The notes under the pieces: generated by a model
Database searches by the model: none
Told to the model about the DNA's origin: nothing
What the model saw: the letters and a program-made list of their open reading frames with translations, nothing else
Part shown: piece after piece, positions 52,149 to 60,008 of the stretch
How the letters are laid out: each line of letters starts with the position of its first letter
How positions within the stretch are numbered: the first letter of the stretch is position 1
Position numbers and translations under genes: made by a program
Assembly (NCBI GenBank): GCA_024234055.1
Contig: JACKOW010000002.1
Span: 558,001 to 622,000, forward strand
Direction of reading: 5' to 3'
Source of the DNA: Rhodanobacteraceae bacterium
GTDB lineage: Bacteria > Pseudomonadota > Gammaproteobacteria > Xanthomonadales > SZUA-5
DNA: 64,000 nt

Positions 52149-53828
52149 ATGGACAGATATCGTCTTCATGCTCGATGGGCACTGCGGACAAGCTTGGCTG
52201 TCACCGCTTTCAGTCTGGCGGGTCCGGCAATGGCCGCCACCTATGCCGTGGGCGCCGACGCCGCCTGCACGCATACGGATCTGGCGTTGGCCATCAGCCA
52301 GGCCCAATCCAACCCTGGCACCGACTTCATCCACATCGCCAGAAACCAGAGCTACAGCGCCGTAGCGCTGAACATTTCCAACCAGTCCGTGTGGCTGATT
52401 GGCGGCTACAGCGATTGCGCCGACACCGTTCCCAGTGGCCGCACAACCCTGAATGGCGCCGGCGGCGCTGCCGACAGCGTGATCGAGATCCTTGCCGGCG
52501 ACGGCAGCGTACGCGATGTCTATCTGCAGAATCTCGCCATCACCGGCGGCGAGCCTGACGCCGATTTCGGCGGCGGCATCGAAATCGATGGGTCCAACCG
52601 GGTCACGCTGAACAACGTCTCCCTCAGCGGCAACAGCTCCGGGCGCGGCGGTGCCATCCACTTCAACGGCACTCTCAGCGGTCGGTTGATCATTGATGCC
52701 GCCAGCCAGATCTTCGGAAACAGCGCCACGGATGCCGGCGGCGGCATCTATTGCAGCAGCAGCGCGGGCACCCTCTTGCGCTTTGAGGGCAATCTGTTCG
52801 ACAACGAAGCGCTCAACGGCGGCGGCATCTACGCCGATCATTGCTCTGTCACCATCATCGCGCCAACCGTCGGCGATGGCGTCTATTTCAATCGCGCCAG
52901 CGGCTCGGGCGGCGGTGTCTATGCGCGCAACAGCAGCCAGATCGTCGGCCTGGGCGACGCCCATTTCCTGGTCAATTTCAATCTGAACGACGCCAGCTTT
53001 GATGGCGGCGCCTTCTGGCTGGACAACTCCGGACTCACCCTGGTCGGCGCCCAGCTCAACAGCAACAGCGCCGGCCGCGATGGCGGCGCCATCCATGCCC
53101 AGAGTTCAGCTGCAGTGACCATGGTGCCCTTCGACGGCTGTCAGGGCGGCATGCGCTGCTCGCGGCTGGAAGACAATCTGGCCGGCAGCAACGGTGGCGC
53201 CATCAACATGATCGGCCACAGGCTGGATCTGCGTGGCACCTGGGTCATGGCAAACCAGGCCGTGACCGCCAGCGCGATTCGCCTGGCCAACAGCGACGCA
53301 TGGCTGCAGGGGAACATCATTGCCCGCAACAGCCTGGCGCAAACGGTCATCCAATCGGCCAACTCGGATCTGCGCCTGTACTACAACACGGTCACCCACA
53401 ACACGGATTTCAACACCGCCATCAGCGGCAGCTTCGGCGCGCTGGAGATACACAACTCGATCATCTACGAGGCACCTGGCTTGAGCACCATCAATGCCTC
53501 CAGCATCCAGTCGTCCAGCTTCGACTGCATCGATTTCAGCCTGCTGCCCTTCATTGTCATCGGCGCCGACTTCATTGTGACCGATCCACTGTTCGTGAAT
53601 CCGGCCGCGGATGATTTTCGCCTGTCCGCCAATTCACCCCTGATCGACTACTGCTACAACCCGACAGCCACCTCGGTGCCGCGCCTGCTGGACATCGATG
53701 GCCAGCAGCGCGGATTCGACGCTCCCGGCGTACCCAATCACAGCGGCCCGTTTGATCTCGGCGCCGATGAGTGGAGCGACCAGCTGTACTTCGACGGGTT
53801 CGAGACACCTCAGATACCGACCGGTTGA
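52149..53828 (+). CDS. Exported right-handed beta-helix protein with DGFE near the end
   Basis: 559-residue exported protein. The signal peptide ends near GPAMAAT. Repeated turns run from about 60 to 430 with GGGI/GGAI motifs (FGGGIEIDGSNRV, RGGAIHFNGTLSG, AGGGIYCSSSAGT), typical of polymorphic outer-membrane-protein-like beta-helices. Near the end, DLGADEWSDQLYFDGFETPQIPTG carries DGFE eight residues before the terminus. A GGAG lies too far upstream of ATG 52149 to be a good ribosome site. It follows the kinase gene by 139 bases on the same strand and converges with the barrel-protein gene by 18 bases. Confidence 0.83.
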   Translation: MDRYRLHARWALRTSLAVTAFSLAGPAMAATYAVGADAACTHTDLALAISQAQSNPGTDFIHIARNQSYSAVALNISNQSVWLIGGYSDCADTVPSGRTTLNGAGGAADSVIEILAGDGSVRDVYLQNLAITGGEPDADFGGGIEIDGSNRVTLNNVSLSGNSSGRGGAIHFNGTLSGRLIIDAASQIFGNSATDAGGGIYCSSSAGTLLRFEGNLFDNEALNGGGIYADHCSVTIIAPTVGDGVYFNRASGSGGGVYARNSSQIVGLGDAHFLVNFNLNDASFDGGAFWLDNSGLTLVGAQLNSNSAGRDGGAIHAQSSAAVTMVPFDGCQGGMRCSRLEDNLAGSNGGAINMIGHRLDLRGTWVMANQAVTASAIRLANSDAWLQGNIIARNSLAQTVIQSANSDLRLYYNTVTHNTDFNTAISGSFGALEIHNSIIYEAPGLSTINASSIQSSSFDCIDFSLLPFIVIGADFIVTDPLFVNPAADDFRLSANSPLIDYCYNPTATSVPRLLDIDGQQRGFDAPGVPNHSGPFDLGADEWSDQLYFDGFETPQIPTG

Positions 53829-53846
53829 GATCGTCCGGCTGCGCGA

Positions 53847-54776
53847 TCAGAAGTCGATACCGAACTTGATGCGGAACTCGTTCTTCTCGTTCTCGTCCAG
53901 ATGCAGATCGGTGTTGACGCCGCCGATGACCTCGCCGACCGAGCGCGCGTAGGTGGGATTGCCGCGCCATTGGCGCAGATAACTGGCGGTCAGCCACCAG
54001 CCGCGGGTGCCGTAGTGCACCGTTGGACCGGCAAAGAAGCTGTACTGGTTCTTGCCGTAATCACCTGAATCCGGATCCTGCAGCACATCCATATGATGAC
54101 GCGCCTCCAGGCCGAGGAACCATTTCGGGGCCACCCGATAGGAAGCGCCGAAGCTGTTGCTGTATTCCCACTCGTGCTCGACCGCATTGCCGTCTTCCAG
54201 CAGCACCCGGCGCTCGCGCGCGACCAGCGCGTTGTAGGCCAGCACCAGTTGGTCGTCGAGAAAGTTCTTCTGCAGCAACAGCCCGGTTTCAAGCTCCCAC
54301 TGGCGGGTGCTTGCGCCATCCACGCGAAAACGGCGGTGGTACTGCGGCTCCAGCAGCAGCGCCAGACCCCAGCCGTTGTTGAGGTAGGGCGAGGCCAGGT
54401 TGTACTTGAACTGCAACTTGGCGCCGCGGAAGTAAGTCCCCTGACGATCCGGGTACAGTGCTTCGCCCTCCTCGGCGGTGGCCGGGAACGCGCCTCGGTG
54501 ATCAACCCCCAGGAACATCAGATAGGCAGACGTGGAAAATCGATCGGTCACGCCGTACTCGAATTCGGTCTGGACTTCATCGGCCGAGAACCGTCCCCGG
54601 CCCTTGTCCCAGCGATGGGTCCAGGCACTCTGGAATTCCATGCGCCCCTGGGGCAGCGTTTCGACGCCGTAGACGTATCCGAACAGGGCTTCGTCAGCGT
54701 GCGCCGCGGGCACAGTCAGCAGCGCCGCCAACAGCAATGCCAGGCGCGTGGCGCCAGCAGGTTTGAGCAAGGACAT
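53847..54776 (-). CDS. Outer-membrane beta-barrel protein (DUF6662-like)
   Basis: 309-residue exported protein. The signal peptide ends near PAAHADE. Alternating aromatic beta strands cover the rest (EFQSAWTHRWDKG, LQFKYNLASPYLNNG, WWLTASYLRQWRGN) and the protein ends in FGIDF, the aromatic C-terminus used for outer-membrane insertion. It resembles the DUF6662 family (from memory). GGAG lies 6-7 bases before ATG 54776. It is the last gene of a four-gene operon with a flavin-modification set, so it may be an outer-membrane component of that module; transport of a metal complex is a possible role (inference). Confidence 0.82.
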   Translation of the reverse strand: MSLLKPAGATRLALLLAALLTVPAAHADEALFGYVYGVETLPQGRMEFQSAWTHRWDKGRGRFSADEVQTEFEYGVTDRFSTSAYLMFLGVDHRGAFPATAEEGEALYPDRQGTYFRGAKLQFKYNLASPYLNNGWGLALLLEPQYHRRFRVDGASTRQWELETGLLLQKNFLDDQLVLAYNALVARERRVLLEDGNAVEHEWEYSNSFGASYRVAPKWFLGLEARHHMDVLQDPDSGDYGKNQYSFFAGPTVHYGTRGWWLTASYLRQWRGNPTYARSVGEVIGGVNTDLHLDENEKNEFRIKFGIDF

Positions 54777-54787
54777 GGAGATCTCCG

Positions 54788-55246
54788 TCAGGGGGGAAGC
54801 TGGACGGCGCGGCGTCCGCGCCAGATATGGAAGGGCAGCCAAAGCGTGGCGATGATTCCGGCCAGCCAGTGAGCGATGCCTGTGTACTGGCGCCATTGCT
54901 CGCTGCCGAGGTAATAGAGGCCAAGGCCACTGATCGCCAGCCAGGCCAGCAACAGCACCATGAAGCCACCGCTGCGCCAATTGCGGCGGCGTTTCCAGGC
55001 GCGGCGTACGTGGGTCAACCAGAGCAGGCCGAACAGCCAGATCAACATCGCCGCCACCACGCCGTGGAGCACCAGCAGCGGATGCTGGAAAGGCGAAGGT
55101 TCGGGGCCGAACTCGCCCTCCACTTGCACAAAATGGTGCAGCAGCAACCAGAGCACACCACTGAAGGCACACAACAGGCCAACGCCGTAGACCGCCAGGC
55201 GCACCCAGCGCGGCATCTGAAAACGTTCGCGTTGATGGGCACGCAT
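54788..55246 (-). CDS. Four-helix His-rich membrane protein (cytochrome b-like)
   Basis: 152-residue membrane protein with four hydrophobic helices (about 14-37, 56-78, 92-112, 124-142). Histidines near helix ends are spaced as in diheme b-type cytochromes: His61/His79 in helix 2 and His126/His140 in helix 4, plus His37-His38. This suggests a heme-carrying inner-membrane electron conduit, not proven. The start overlaps the apbE stop (TGATG), so translation is coupled. With the flavinylated FMN-binding protein it would pass electrons across the membrane. Confidence 0.75.
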   Translation of the reverse strand: MRAHQRERFQMPRWVRLAVYGVGLLCAFSGVLWLLLHHFVQVEGEFGPEPSPFQHPLLVLHGVVAAMLIWLFGLLWLTHVRRAWKRRRNWRSGGFMVLLLAWLAISGLGLYYLGSEQWRQYTGIAHWLAGIIATLWLPFHIWRGRRAVQLPP

Positions 55247-56142
55247 CAGCCCAGCCTCCTGGTCTGGCCGCGGCTGTCGATGCACGCCGCTTGGGCACCC
55301 AAACGACGCAACAGGCCCGGGGCACTGGCGTGACCGGAGAGCACGATCTTGGTCAGGGCATCGGCCCAGATGGCCCGTCGCGCAACCACCGTGACTGACT
55401 CGCCAGCGCCCATCGGCGCCGCGGTGGCGGTGTCGACCAGAGCGGTGTAGCCATCGCGGGCGCTGAAATAGCCGGCGCTGGTCGCTACCGCACTGTCCCT
55501 CAACTGAAGCAGGGGAATGGACTGCGCCGGGGATGCCGGATGGCGCACGTGGATGGTCTGCGGATCAGCGCCGAAGACACGCAAGTCGCCGCCGGCGTTG
55601 ACCAGACCCTTGCGCACGCCCTGCGCTTTCAATGCGGCCACGGCGAGATCGACCGCGTAGCCCTTGGCGATTCCACCAAAATCGAGCCAGAGCGGCTTGT
55701 GGAAGCGTACGGTCTGGCCGTCGACCAGACTGAGGTCGCGCCAGTCGGCCTGCTCGTCGGCAGCTGCCGCTTCTGGCGCCGGCAGCTGTCCCCAGCGCAC
55801 CAGACGTGCGCCGATGCTGGGGTCAAAACGGCCTTCGCTGGCTCGGGCCAGCGCCAGAGAGGCACGCAGCACCCGTGCAAACAGCGGCGACACCCTCTGT
55901 GCTGCTACCGCGGCACTGCGATTGATTCGGGAGAGTTCCGACTGGGGGTCGTGAAAACTGAGGCAGGCCTGGACCTGCTCGATGGCCCCGAAAGCGGCTG
56001 CGAAGACCCGGTTGGCCTGGGCAGCGTCGACCTCGACGCGGATGCACACGAAGGTGCCCAGCAAAGGCCGCATGCGTTCCCGCATCGGCAACACCGTGGC
56101 ATTCCCGGGATCAGCAGTCGGCGCGGGCGCAGCAATGTGCAT
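55246..56142 (-). CDS. apbE: FAD:protein FMN transferase
   Basis: 298-residue ApbE-type flavin transferase that links FMN covalently to Thr/Ser of partner proteins. Motifs: RPLLGTFVCIRVEV near 25-38, LDFGGIAKGYAVDLAV near 152-167, GLVNAGGDLRVFG near 178, and the Mg-site region near DTATAAPMGAGESVTV. No clear signal peptide is visible, so it may stay at the membrane or enter the periplasm by another route. The ATG overlaps the stop of the FMN-binding-protein gene (TGATG) and its stop overlaps the next start, so this is a tightly coupled operon. The adjacent substrate supports the role strongly. Confidence 0.92.
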   Translation of the reverse strand: MHIAAPAPTADPGNATVLPMRERMRPLLGTFVCIRVEVDAAQANRVFAAAFGAIEQVQACLSFHDPQSELSRINRSAAVAAQRVSPLFARVLRASLALARASEGRFDPSIGARLVRWGQLPAPEAAAADEQADWRDLSLVDGQTVRFHKPLWLDFGGIAKGYAVDLAVAALKAQGVRKGLVNAGGDLRVFGADPQTIHVRHPASPAQSIPLLQLRDSAVATSAGYFSARDGYTALVDTATAAPMGAGESVTVVARRAIWADALTKIVLSGHASAPGLLRRLGAQAACIDSRGQTRRLG

Positions 56143-56672
56143 CAGCGCGCGGTCACCACCAGTTGATGGGTGGCCAGCAGGCGGCGCACGCCCTCGGTCA
56201 GGTGCAGACTGGACAGCGTTGCTCCCGACAGGTTGGCGATGTCAGCCTGCAGCTTCAGGGTCGCTCCATGCTGCTTGCCGGTGAACTGTGCCCGCCATTT
56301 CGGGTGACGCACCTGGTCACCGTAGGTCTCCAGGTACTCCAGGATTTCCAGGCCGGTGACCGCGCCCGCGGCATCCAGTGCCAATGCGTAGGTGATGTAC
56401 TCATGCTTGCCCAGCACCCGGTCGATGTACATCCAGCCACCGTCAGCGGCACGCCACAGCTTCAGCCTCGGGTCTCGCACGCGCACGCCGCTGGCCTTCT
56501 GCACCGCCTTGGCCTCGGTGGGCGTCAGCGCGATGGGCACCGGCGTCAGCTCCTGCGCCGGAAACAGCTGCTCACTGACTTCCGCCACGGTGAAATAGGT
56601 GGTGGCGCCTGCTGGAAGGCTGATGGCGGCGCCAACGGCAGCCAGCCAGATGACCGAAGCTTGCTGATGCAT
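56142..56672 (-). CDS. Exported FMN-binding-domain protein, likely ApbE substrate
   Basis: 176-residue protein with a signal peptide ending near GATTY and an FMN_bind-type domain. The flavinylation motif is SGATLSS (Ser149-Gly-Ala-Thr152), with Thr152 the likely attachment residue. The Asp usually three residues before the Ser/Thr is Ala here and an Asp is five before, so the recognition motif is slightly atypical. First gene of the operon, transcribed from a region with a Fur-box-like palindrome (56740-56754). It would shuttle electrons in the periplasm, as RnfG/NqrC-type proteins do. Confidence 0.88.
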   Translation of the reverse strand: MHQQASVIWLAAVGAAISLPAGATTYFTVAEVSEQLFPAQELTPVPIALTPTEAKAVQKASGVRVRDPRLKLWRAADGGWMYIDRVLGKHEYITYALALDAAGAVTGLEILEYLETYGDQVRHPKWRAQFTGKQHGATLKLQADIANLSGATLSSLHLTEGVRRLLATHQLVVTAR

Positions 56673-56739
56673 GGGAATCCTGTGTCGTCGAAGCCTGAGT
56701 GCCAGTGAGTTCGAAGCTCACATTCGACCCGCCTGTTTT

Positions 56740-56754
56740 TGCGAATCATTCGCA
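56740..56754. promoter_or_regulatory. Fur-box-like palindrome upstream of the flavin operon
   Basis: TGCGAAT-C-ATTCGCA, a perfect 7-1-7 palindrome about 70 bases before the FMN-binding-protein start. It matches the Fur 7-1-7 consensus (TGATAATnATTATCA) at about 10 of 14 arm positions, and the GCGAATGATTCGC form is typical of high-GC proteobacteria. Iron repression of the operon is inferred. Confidence 0.72.
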
Positions 56755-56869
56755 TTTGTAGGGCGCCTGTCAAGGACAGATGAAACGGATCCGGGCGTCT
56801 GCCCCGGGGAATCGCCGGTGTGACCCCCTTCTGGTCGAGCACTTGCCCGCGGAGCAGGCATGCCCGACG

Positions 56870-56892
56870 GTGGGAGCGGCTTCAGCCGCGAT
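56870..56892. repeat. REP-type hairpin (GTGGGAGCGGCTTCAGCCGC)
   Basis: One REP copy in the 535-base gap 56673-57207. Two facing copies lie at 57118-57192, with element D between them. No coding sequence is supported in the gap. Confidence 0.78.
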
Positions 56893-56988
56893 TCGTTACC
56901 GTCGGAGCGCTGAGTGGCTTGGCCGAGCGTTGGCACGCGGATCAAGAGGCCGCCCCTGGCGGTGCGCTTGTTCGCGCATCAAACATAG

Positions 56989-57063
56989 GAGGGCGCGAGG
57001 GCACGAGGGCACGCAAAGGCAGCCTCACGGCAAGCTCATGATCTTGCGTGCCCTCGTGCCCTC
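56989..57063. repeat. Inverted-repeat element with tandem 8-nt arms (element D)
   Basis: Three left octamers (GAGGGCGC, GAGGGCAC, GAGGGCAC; 56989-57012), a 35-base core (57013-57047) starting GCAAAGGCAGCC and ending GATCTTGC, then two GTGCCCTC octamers (57048-57063). The core is the reverse complement of element B's core with three mismatches. It is flanked on both sides by REP copies. Confidence 0.88.
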
Positions 57064-57117
57064 AAATGAAAGACTTGCAGCGTGCTTGGCGGGCGCGTCC
57101 GGGATTCGCGCAAGAGC

Positions 57118-57192
57118 CGTCGCGGCTGAAGCCGCTCCCACAGGGTGCCTTGGGGTTCTACCGGAGCCGTCGCGGCTGAAGGCGCTCCCGCA
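57118..57192. repeat. Two REP copies in tandem
   Basis: CGTCGCGGCTGAAGCCGCTC at 57118 and CGTCGCGGCTGAAGGCGCTC at 57168, both in the inverted orientation relative to 56870. They lie just past the stop of the minus-strand gene at 57208 and could form transcript-end hairpins. Confidence 0.75.
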
Positions 57193-57207
57193 TACTCGCC
57201 CACAGGC

Positions 57208-58716
57208 TCAATCGCAGCTCAGTGTCCGCATCGCCGGGTTGAAATCTCCCAGATAGGACGGCGCCGGAGCACTTCTGAACTCGTCCGGAATCTTGATGTT
57301 TCTGGGCCTGAACAGCTGCGCGAGCTTGCGTTCGCCCTGGAAATTCAAGGCATCGTGCTCGGACTGCGGTGGACACTGGCTACGCCAATCGGGCGTTGCT
57401 GCGGTCTGGGCACAGGCCAGGCTGGCATCCAGTTTCGCCAATGCGGCGATCTCGGTGTCCTCCCACAAACGGGTCTGATGCAGGTCCCCGATCCACCGCC
57501 GCGCCAGTTCGAGATCGCGACCGGCCGGATCAGCGCAATCCAGGGCGATCCAGGCGCTGGTGATCACCGCCGAGTTCTGATGGTCGGCGCGGAAGGGTGC
57601 CAGCAGTTCCAGTGCTGGCCCACATTGGGCTGGCGCACCATCCAGGCCGAAGCCGAGAAACTGGGCGCTGCGGACGGCGCCATCCAGATTCTGATGTCGA
57701 GCCGCGAGTTCAAAGGCGATGCGCGCCCGAGCGAGGTCTGACGCACGTTCGAATTCCGGCGCCAGATATTGCTCTCCGAGCCAGCTCAGCATCGGCGCCA
57801 CCCGAGCCAGATCCAGGCCTTGGGCGTCGGCCGCGCGAAACAATTCGAATGCCTGATCCATCTGCGACAGCCAGGCCTTGCTGCCCACCGGCGCTGCCCC
57901 CTTGAAGAAGGCCGATCGCACCAGCACTTCGGCCTGCAGAGCCTGCGCTGCCGGTGAGGCCGAGGCTTCGCGACCCGCTGCATAGAAGGCCACGGCCTGG
58001 CGTTCGAGCACGCTGACCAGATGCCGCGGACCGGGCAGACGCGGCTCGTCGTCATGACTGGACAGCTGCGCGCGGATAGCCGCAGACAGATCGGGGCGTG
58101 GCTCCGGCGGCGCCGGCACCGCACACACCGGATCCTCCTCCTGATCGATGCCGACACCACCGTAGTAGCCGATCGCCTGTTCCCAGGCCTGCTTGAAGCC
58201 CTGCCCTGCACCCAGCGGATAGATCAAGTCCATCTGCGCAAAGCGCTGCAGATTCAGGCGCCAGGCAGCGTTCTCAAAGACCAGCGTCAGGCCGGTGCCA
58301 AAGTAGTGTCGGCGCTGATCGAGCAAGGCCACCCAACTCAGATCCTGCGCCTCAAAACTGCGACCGGCGGCAAAGCCGGACAACAGTAGGCGCGAACGCC
58401 GTGACAGGAAGACCTCGCAGTAATCGGCGTATAGGGCCTCCATCGGGGCGGGCTCAGCTCGCGCCCGCAGACGCCGCAGCAGTCGTTGCATGTCGACGGA
58501 ATCTTCCTCGATATCGACATCCACATGCAGCGCCAGGCTGGCGATGGTCTGCAGCAGATCGCGCGAGTCGGCGCTGAGCAGATCCTGGGCATCGTCGATG
58601 CTGCAACTGCGCAGCGCATCGATCATGCGAGTGACGCGCAGCGCATCAGGCCCGTTGGCTGCCGCCACCAGGGGCAAGGCCAGCCACAGGCAGATACCAG
58701 TCACAAATCTGCTCAT
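57208..58716 (-). CDS. Exported protein of unknown function, helical
   Basis: 502-residue exported protein with signal peptide (cleavage near VAAAN). The body is mostly helical with several Cys and Ala-rich helices (about 300-440) that resemble Sel1/TPR-type repeats loosely; no family is recognised. The start overlaps the stop of the upstream small Cys-rich membrane protein gene (ATGA at 58713-58716), so translation is coupled. Function unknown. Confidence 0.75.
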   Translation of the reverse strand: MSRFVTGICLWLALPLVAAANGPDALRVTRMIDALRSCSIDDAQDLLSADSRDLLQTIASLALHVDVDIEEDSVDMQRLLRRLRARAEPAPMEALYADYCEVFLSRRSRLLLSGFAAGRSFEAQDLSWVALLDQRRHYFGTGLTLVFENAAWRLNLQRFAQMDLIYPLGAGQGFKQAWEQAIGYYGGVGIDQEEDPVCAVPAPPEPRPDLSAAIRAQLSSHDDEPRLPGPRHLVSVLERQAVAFYAAGREASASPAAQALQAEVLVRSAFFKGAAPVGSKAWLSQMDQAFELFRAADAQGLDLARVAPMLSWLGEQYLAPEFERASDLARARIAFELAARHQNLDGAVRSAQFLGFGLDGAPAQCGPALELLAPFRADHQNSAVITSAWIALDCADPAGRDLELARRWIGDLHQTRLWEDTEIAALAKLDASLACAQTAATPDWRSQCPPQSEHDALNFQGERKLAQLFRPRNIKIPDEFRSAPAPSYLGDFNPAMRTLSCD

Positions 58717-59141
58717 GGATGCGGCTCCGGATCTTCGCTGGCGGGCTGCATCTGGGTGAGCTGCAGGCTGTCCGGCATTTCCAATTCCTGGAACAGCGAC
58801 TCCCAGGCCTCGCGCTGGGCGCTGATACCGCCTACTACCACCATCTCCATCTCACTGGGTTCTTCGTCCGCGTCATATGGCAACAAGCCCTCGCCCGCCG
58901 CTGCCAACGCAGTGGCCGAACCGGTGGCCAGCAGCACGGCCACCGGCACGCGCACCGTGTAGCTCACGCACAGGGCCGACGAAGAAGCGGTCAGCTGCGA
59001 CAGTTCGCGACGATCGAGCGCGTCAAGATTGTGCACATCGCGACGGCAGTGTTCGCACCACTGGCGCTTCTGGTCGGGCGCCATGGAGAAATTGGCGGGG
59101 CAAGGCGATTCAATGCTGGGATAGCGCCTGCGGGTCTGCAT
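58713..59141 (-). CDS. Small Cys-rich membrane protein with zinc-ribbon-like motif
   Basis: 142-residue protein. Cys14 and the CEHC motif (about 29-32) near the N-terminus (SPCPANFSMAPDQKRQWCEHC) form a likely metal site, followed by VHNLDALDRREL, a combination seen in small bacterial membrane proteins. One hydrophobic helix lies near 65-82 (VPVAVLLATGSATALAAA), and the C-terminus is acidic and includes EMVVVGGIS. GGGGGA lies upstream of ATG 59141. The gene is divergent from an ECF sigma factor (297 bases between) and coupled to the exported protein downstream. A regulatory or sensing role is possible but unproven. Confidence 0.75.
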   Translation of the reverse strand: MQTRRRYPSIESPCPANFSMAPDQKRQWCEHCRRDVHNLDALDRRELSQLTASSSALCVSYTVRVPVAVLLATGSATALAAAGEGLLPYDADEEPSEMEMVVVGGISAQREAWESLFQELEMPDSLQLTQMQPASEDPEPHP

Positions 59142-59300
59142 CGTAGTTCCCCCGTGTACGCCGACAACCGGCGCTGTGTAGGGAATGTAGGGCAGCGGCG
59201 GACCGAAATCGGCTTGTTCAAGTCGCTTTAATGCGAGATTTAAAGATACCCCCGGGTAGACCCGCACTGCGGCTCTGGGCCTGGAAAGGAATCGGCTTGT

Positions 59301-59331
59301 GTAGCCCGAAGTGCGCGCAGCGCTCTCCGGG
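59301..59331. repeat. Dispersed extragenic repeat, copy 2
   Basis: GTAGCCCGAAGTGCGCGCAG and on, with two mismatches to the copy at 1528-1558. It lies in the divergent gap between the Cys-rich membrane protein and the ECF sigma factor. Confidence 0.7.
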
Positions 59332-59438
59332 CGTTGACGCCGAAGCGCCCGGAAATGGGCGATGGTCGAACCGGCATTGAACCGATCTGCGCCTGGCTGG
59401 CACCTAATATGTGACAGCACCCAAACAGCGGCCTGAAC

Positions 59439-60008
59439 GTGCAGCGCAACAGCGAGAGAATTCTTGATGAGTACCTGCTCGCTGCGGCGCTGACCGGGGA
59501 CCGGCCGGCCTGGCAACGGCTGGTGGCGCGCTGGCAACCGAGGCTGATGCGGCATGCCTGGCGGGTGCTCGGCGATGCCGAAAGAGCCGCTGATGCGGTG
59601 CAGGAAGCCTGGATCGAGATTCTGCGCGGCCTGGCTCGTCTGGATGATCTGGCCGCGTTTCCGGCCTGGGCCTTTCAGATCGTGACGCGACGTTGTCAGC
59701 GCCTGTTTCGAAGTTCGGACCAGGATCGACGCGCCGCCGAGGCGCAGATCGTCGATGACGCCGAGATCGCCAGCGAATCCGATGCAGGTGAAATCAACGC
59801 CGACATCGATCAGGTCATGGACGCCTTGCAGAAACTGCCCGACGCCCAGCGTTCGGTGCTGGCCCTGTTTTATCTGGAAAGCCTGAGCGTGGCCGAAATC
59901 GCCGTCGCTCTGGACGTTCCGCCGGGAACGGTCAAGACCCGGCTCATGCATGCCCGGAACAAGATCCGCGCGCGACTGGAAGGAGCTGGAAATGAGCAAG
60001 CTGGATGA
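59439..60008 (+). CDS. ECF RNA polymerase sigma factor
   Basis: 189-residue ECF sigma factor. Region 2 reads RHAWRVLGDAERAADAVQEA (about 38-57), followed by WIEILRGLARLDD; region 4 reads LPDAQRSVLALFYLESLSVA and IAVALDVPPGTVKTRLMHAR (about 130-175). The start is GTG 59439; the ribosome site is weak. Its 3' end overlaps the small membrane-protein gene by 17 bases, so that protein may act as its anti-sigma factor or partner. The type differs from the kinase-linked factor at 28616. Confidence 0.9.
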   Translation: MQRNSERILDEYLLAAALTGDRPAWQRLVARWQPRLMRHAWRVLGDAERAADAVQEAWIEILRGLARLDDLAAFPAWAFQIVTRRCQRLFRSSDQDRRAAEAQIVDDAEIASESDAGEINADIDQVMDALQKLPDAQRSVLALFYLESLSVAEIAVALDVPPGTVKTRLMHARNKIRARLEGAGNEQAG

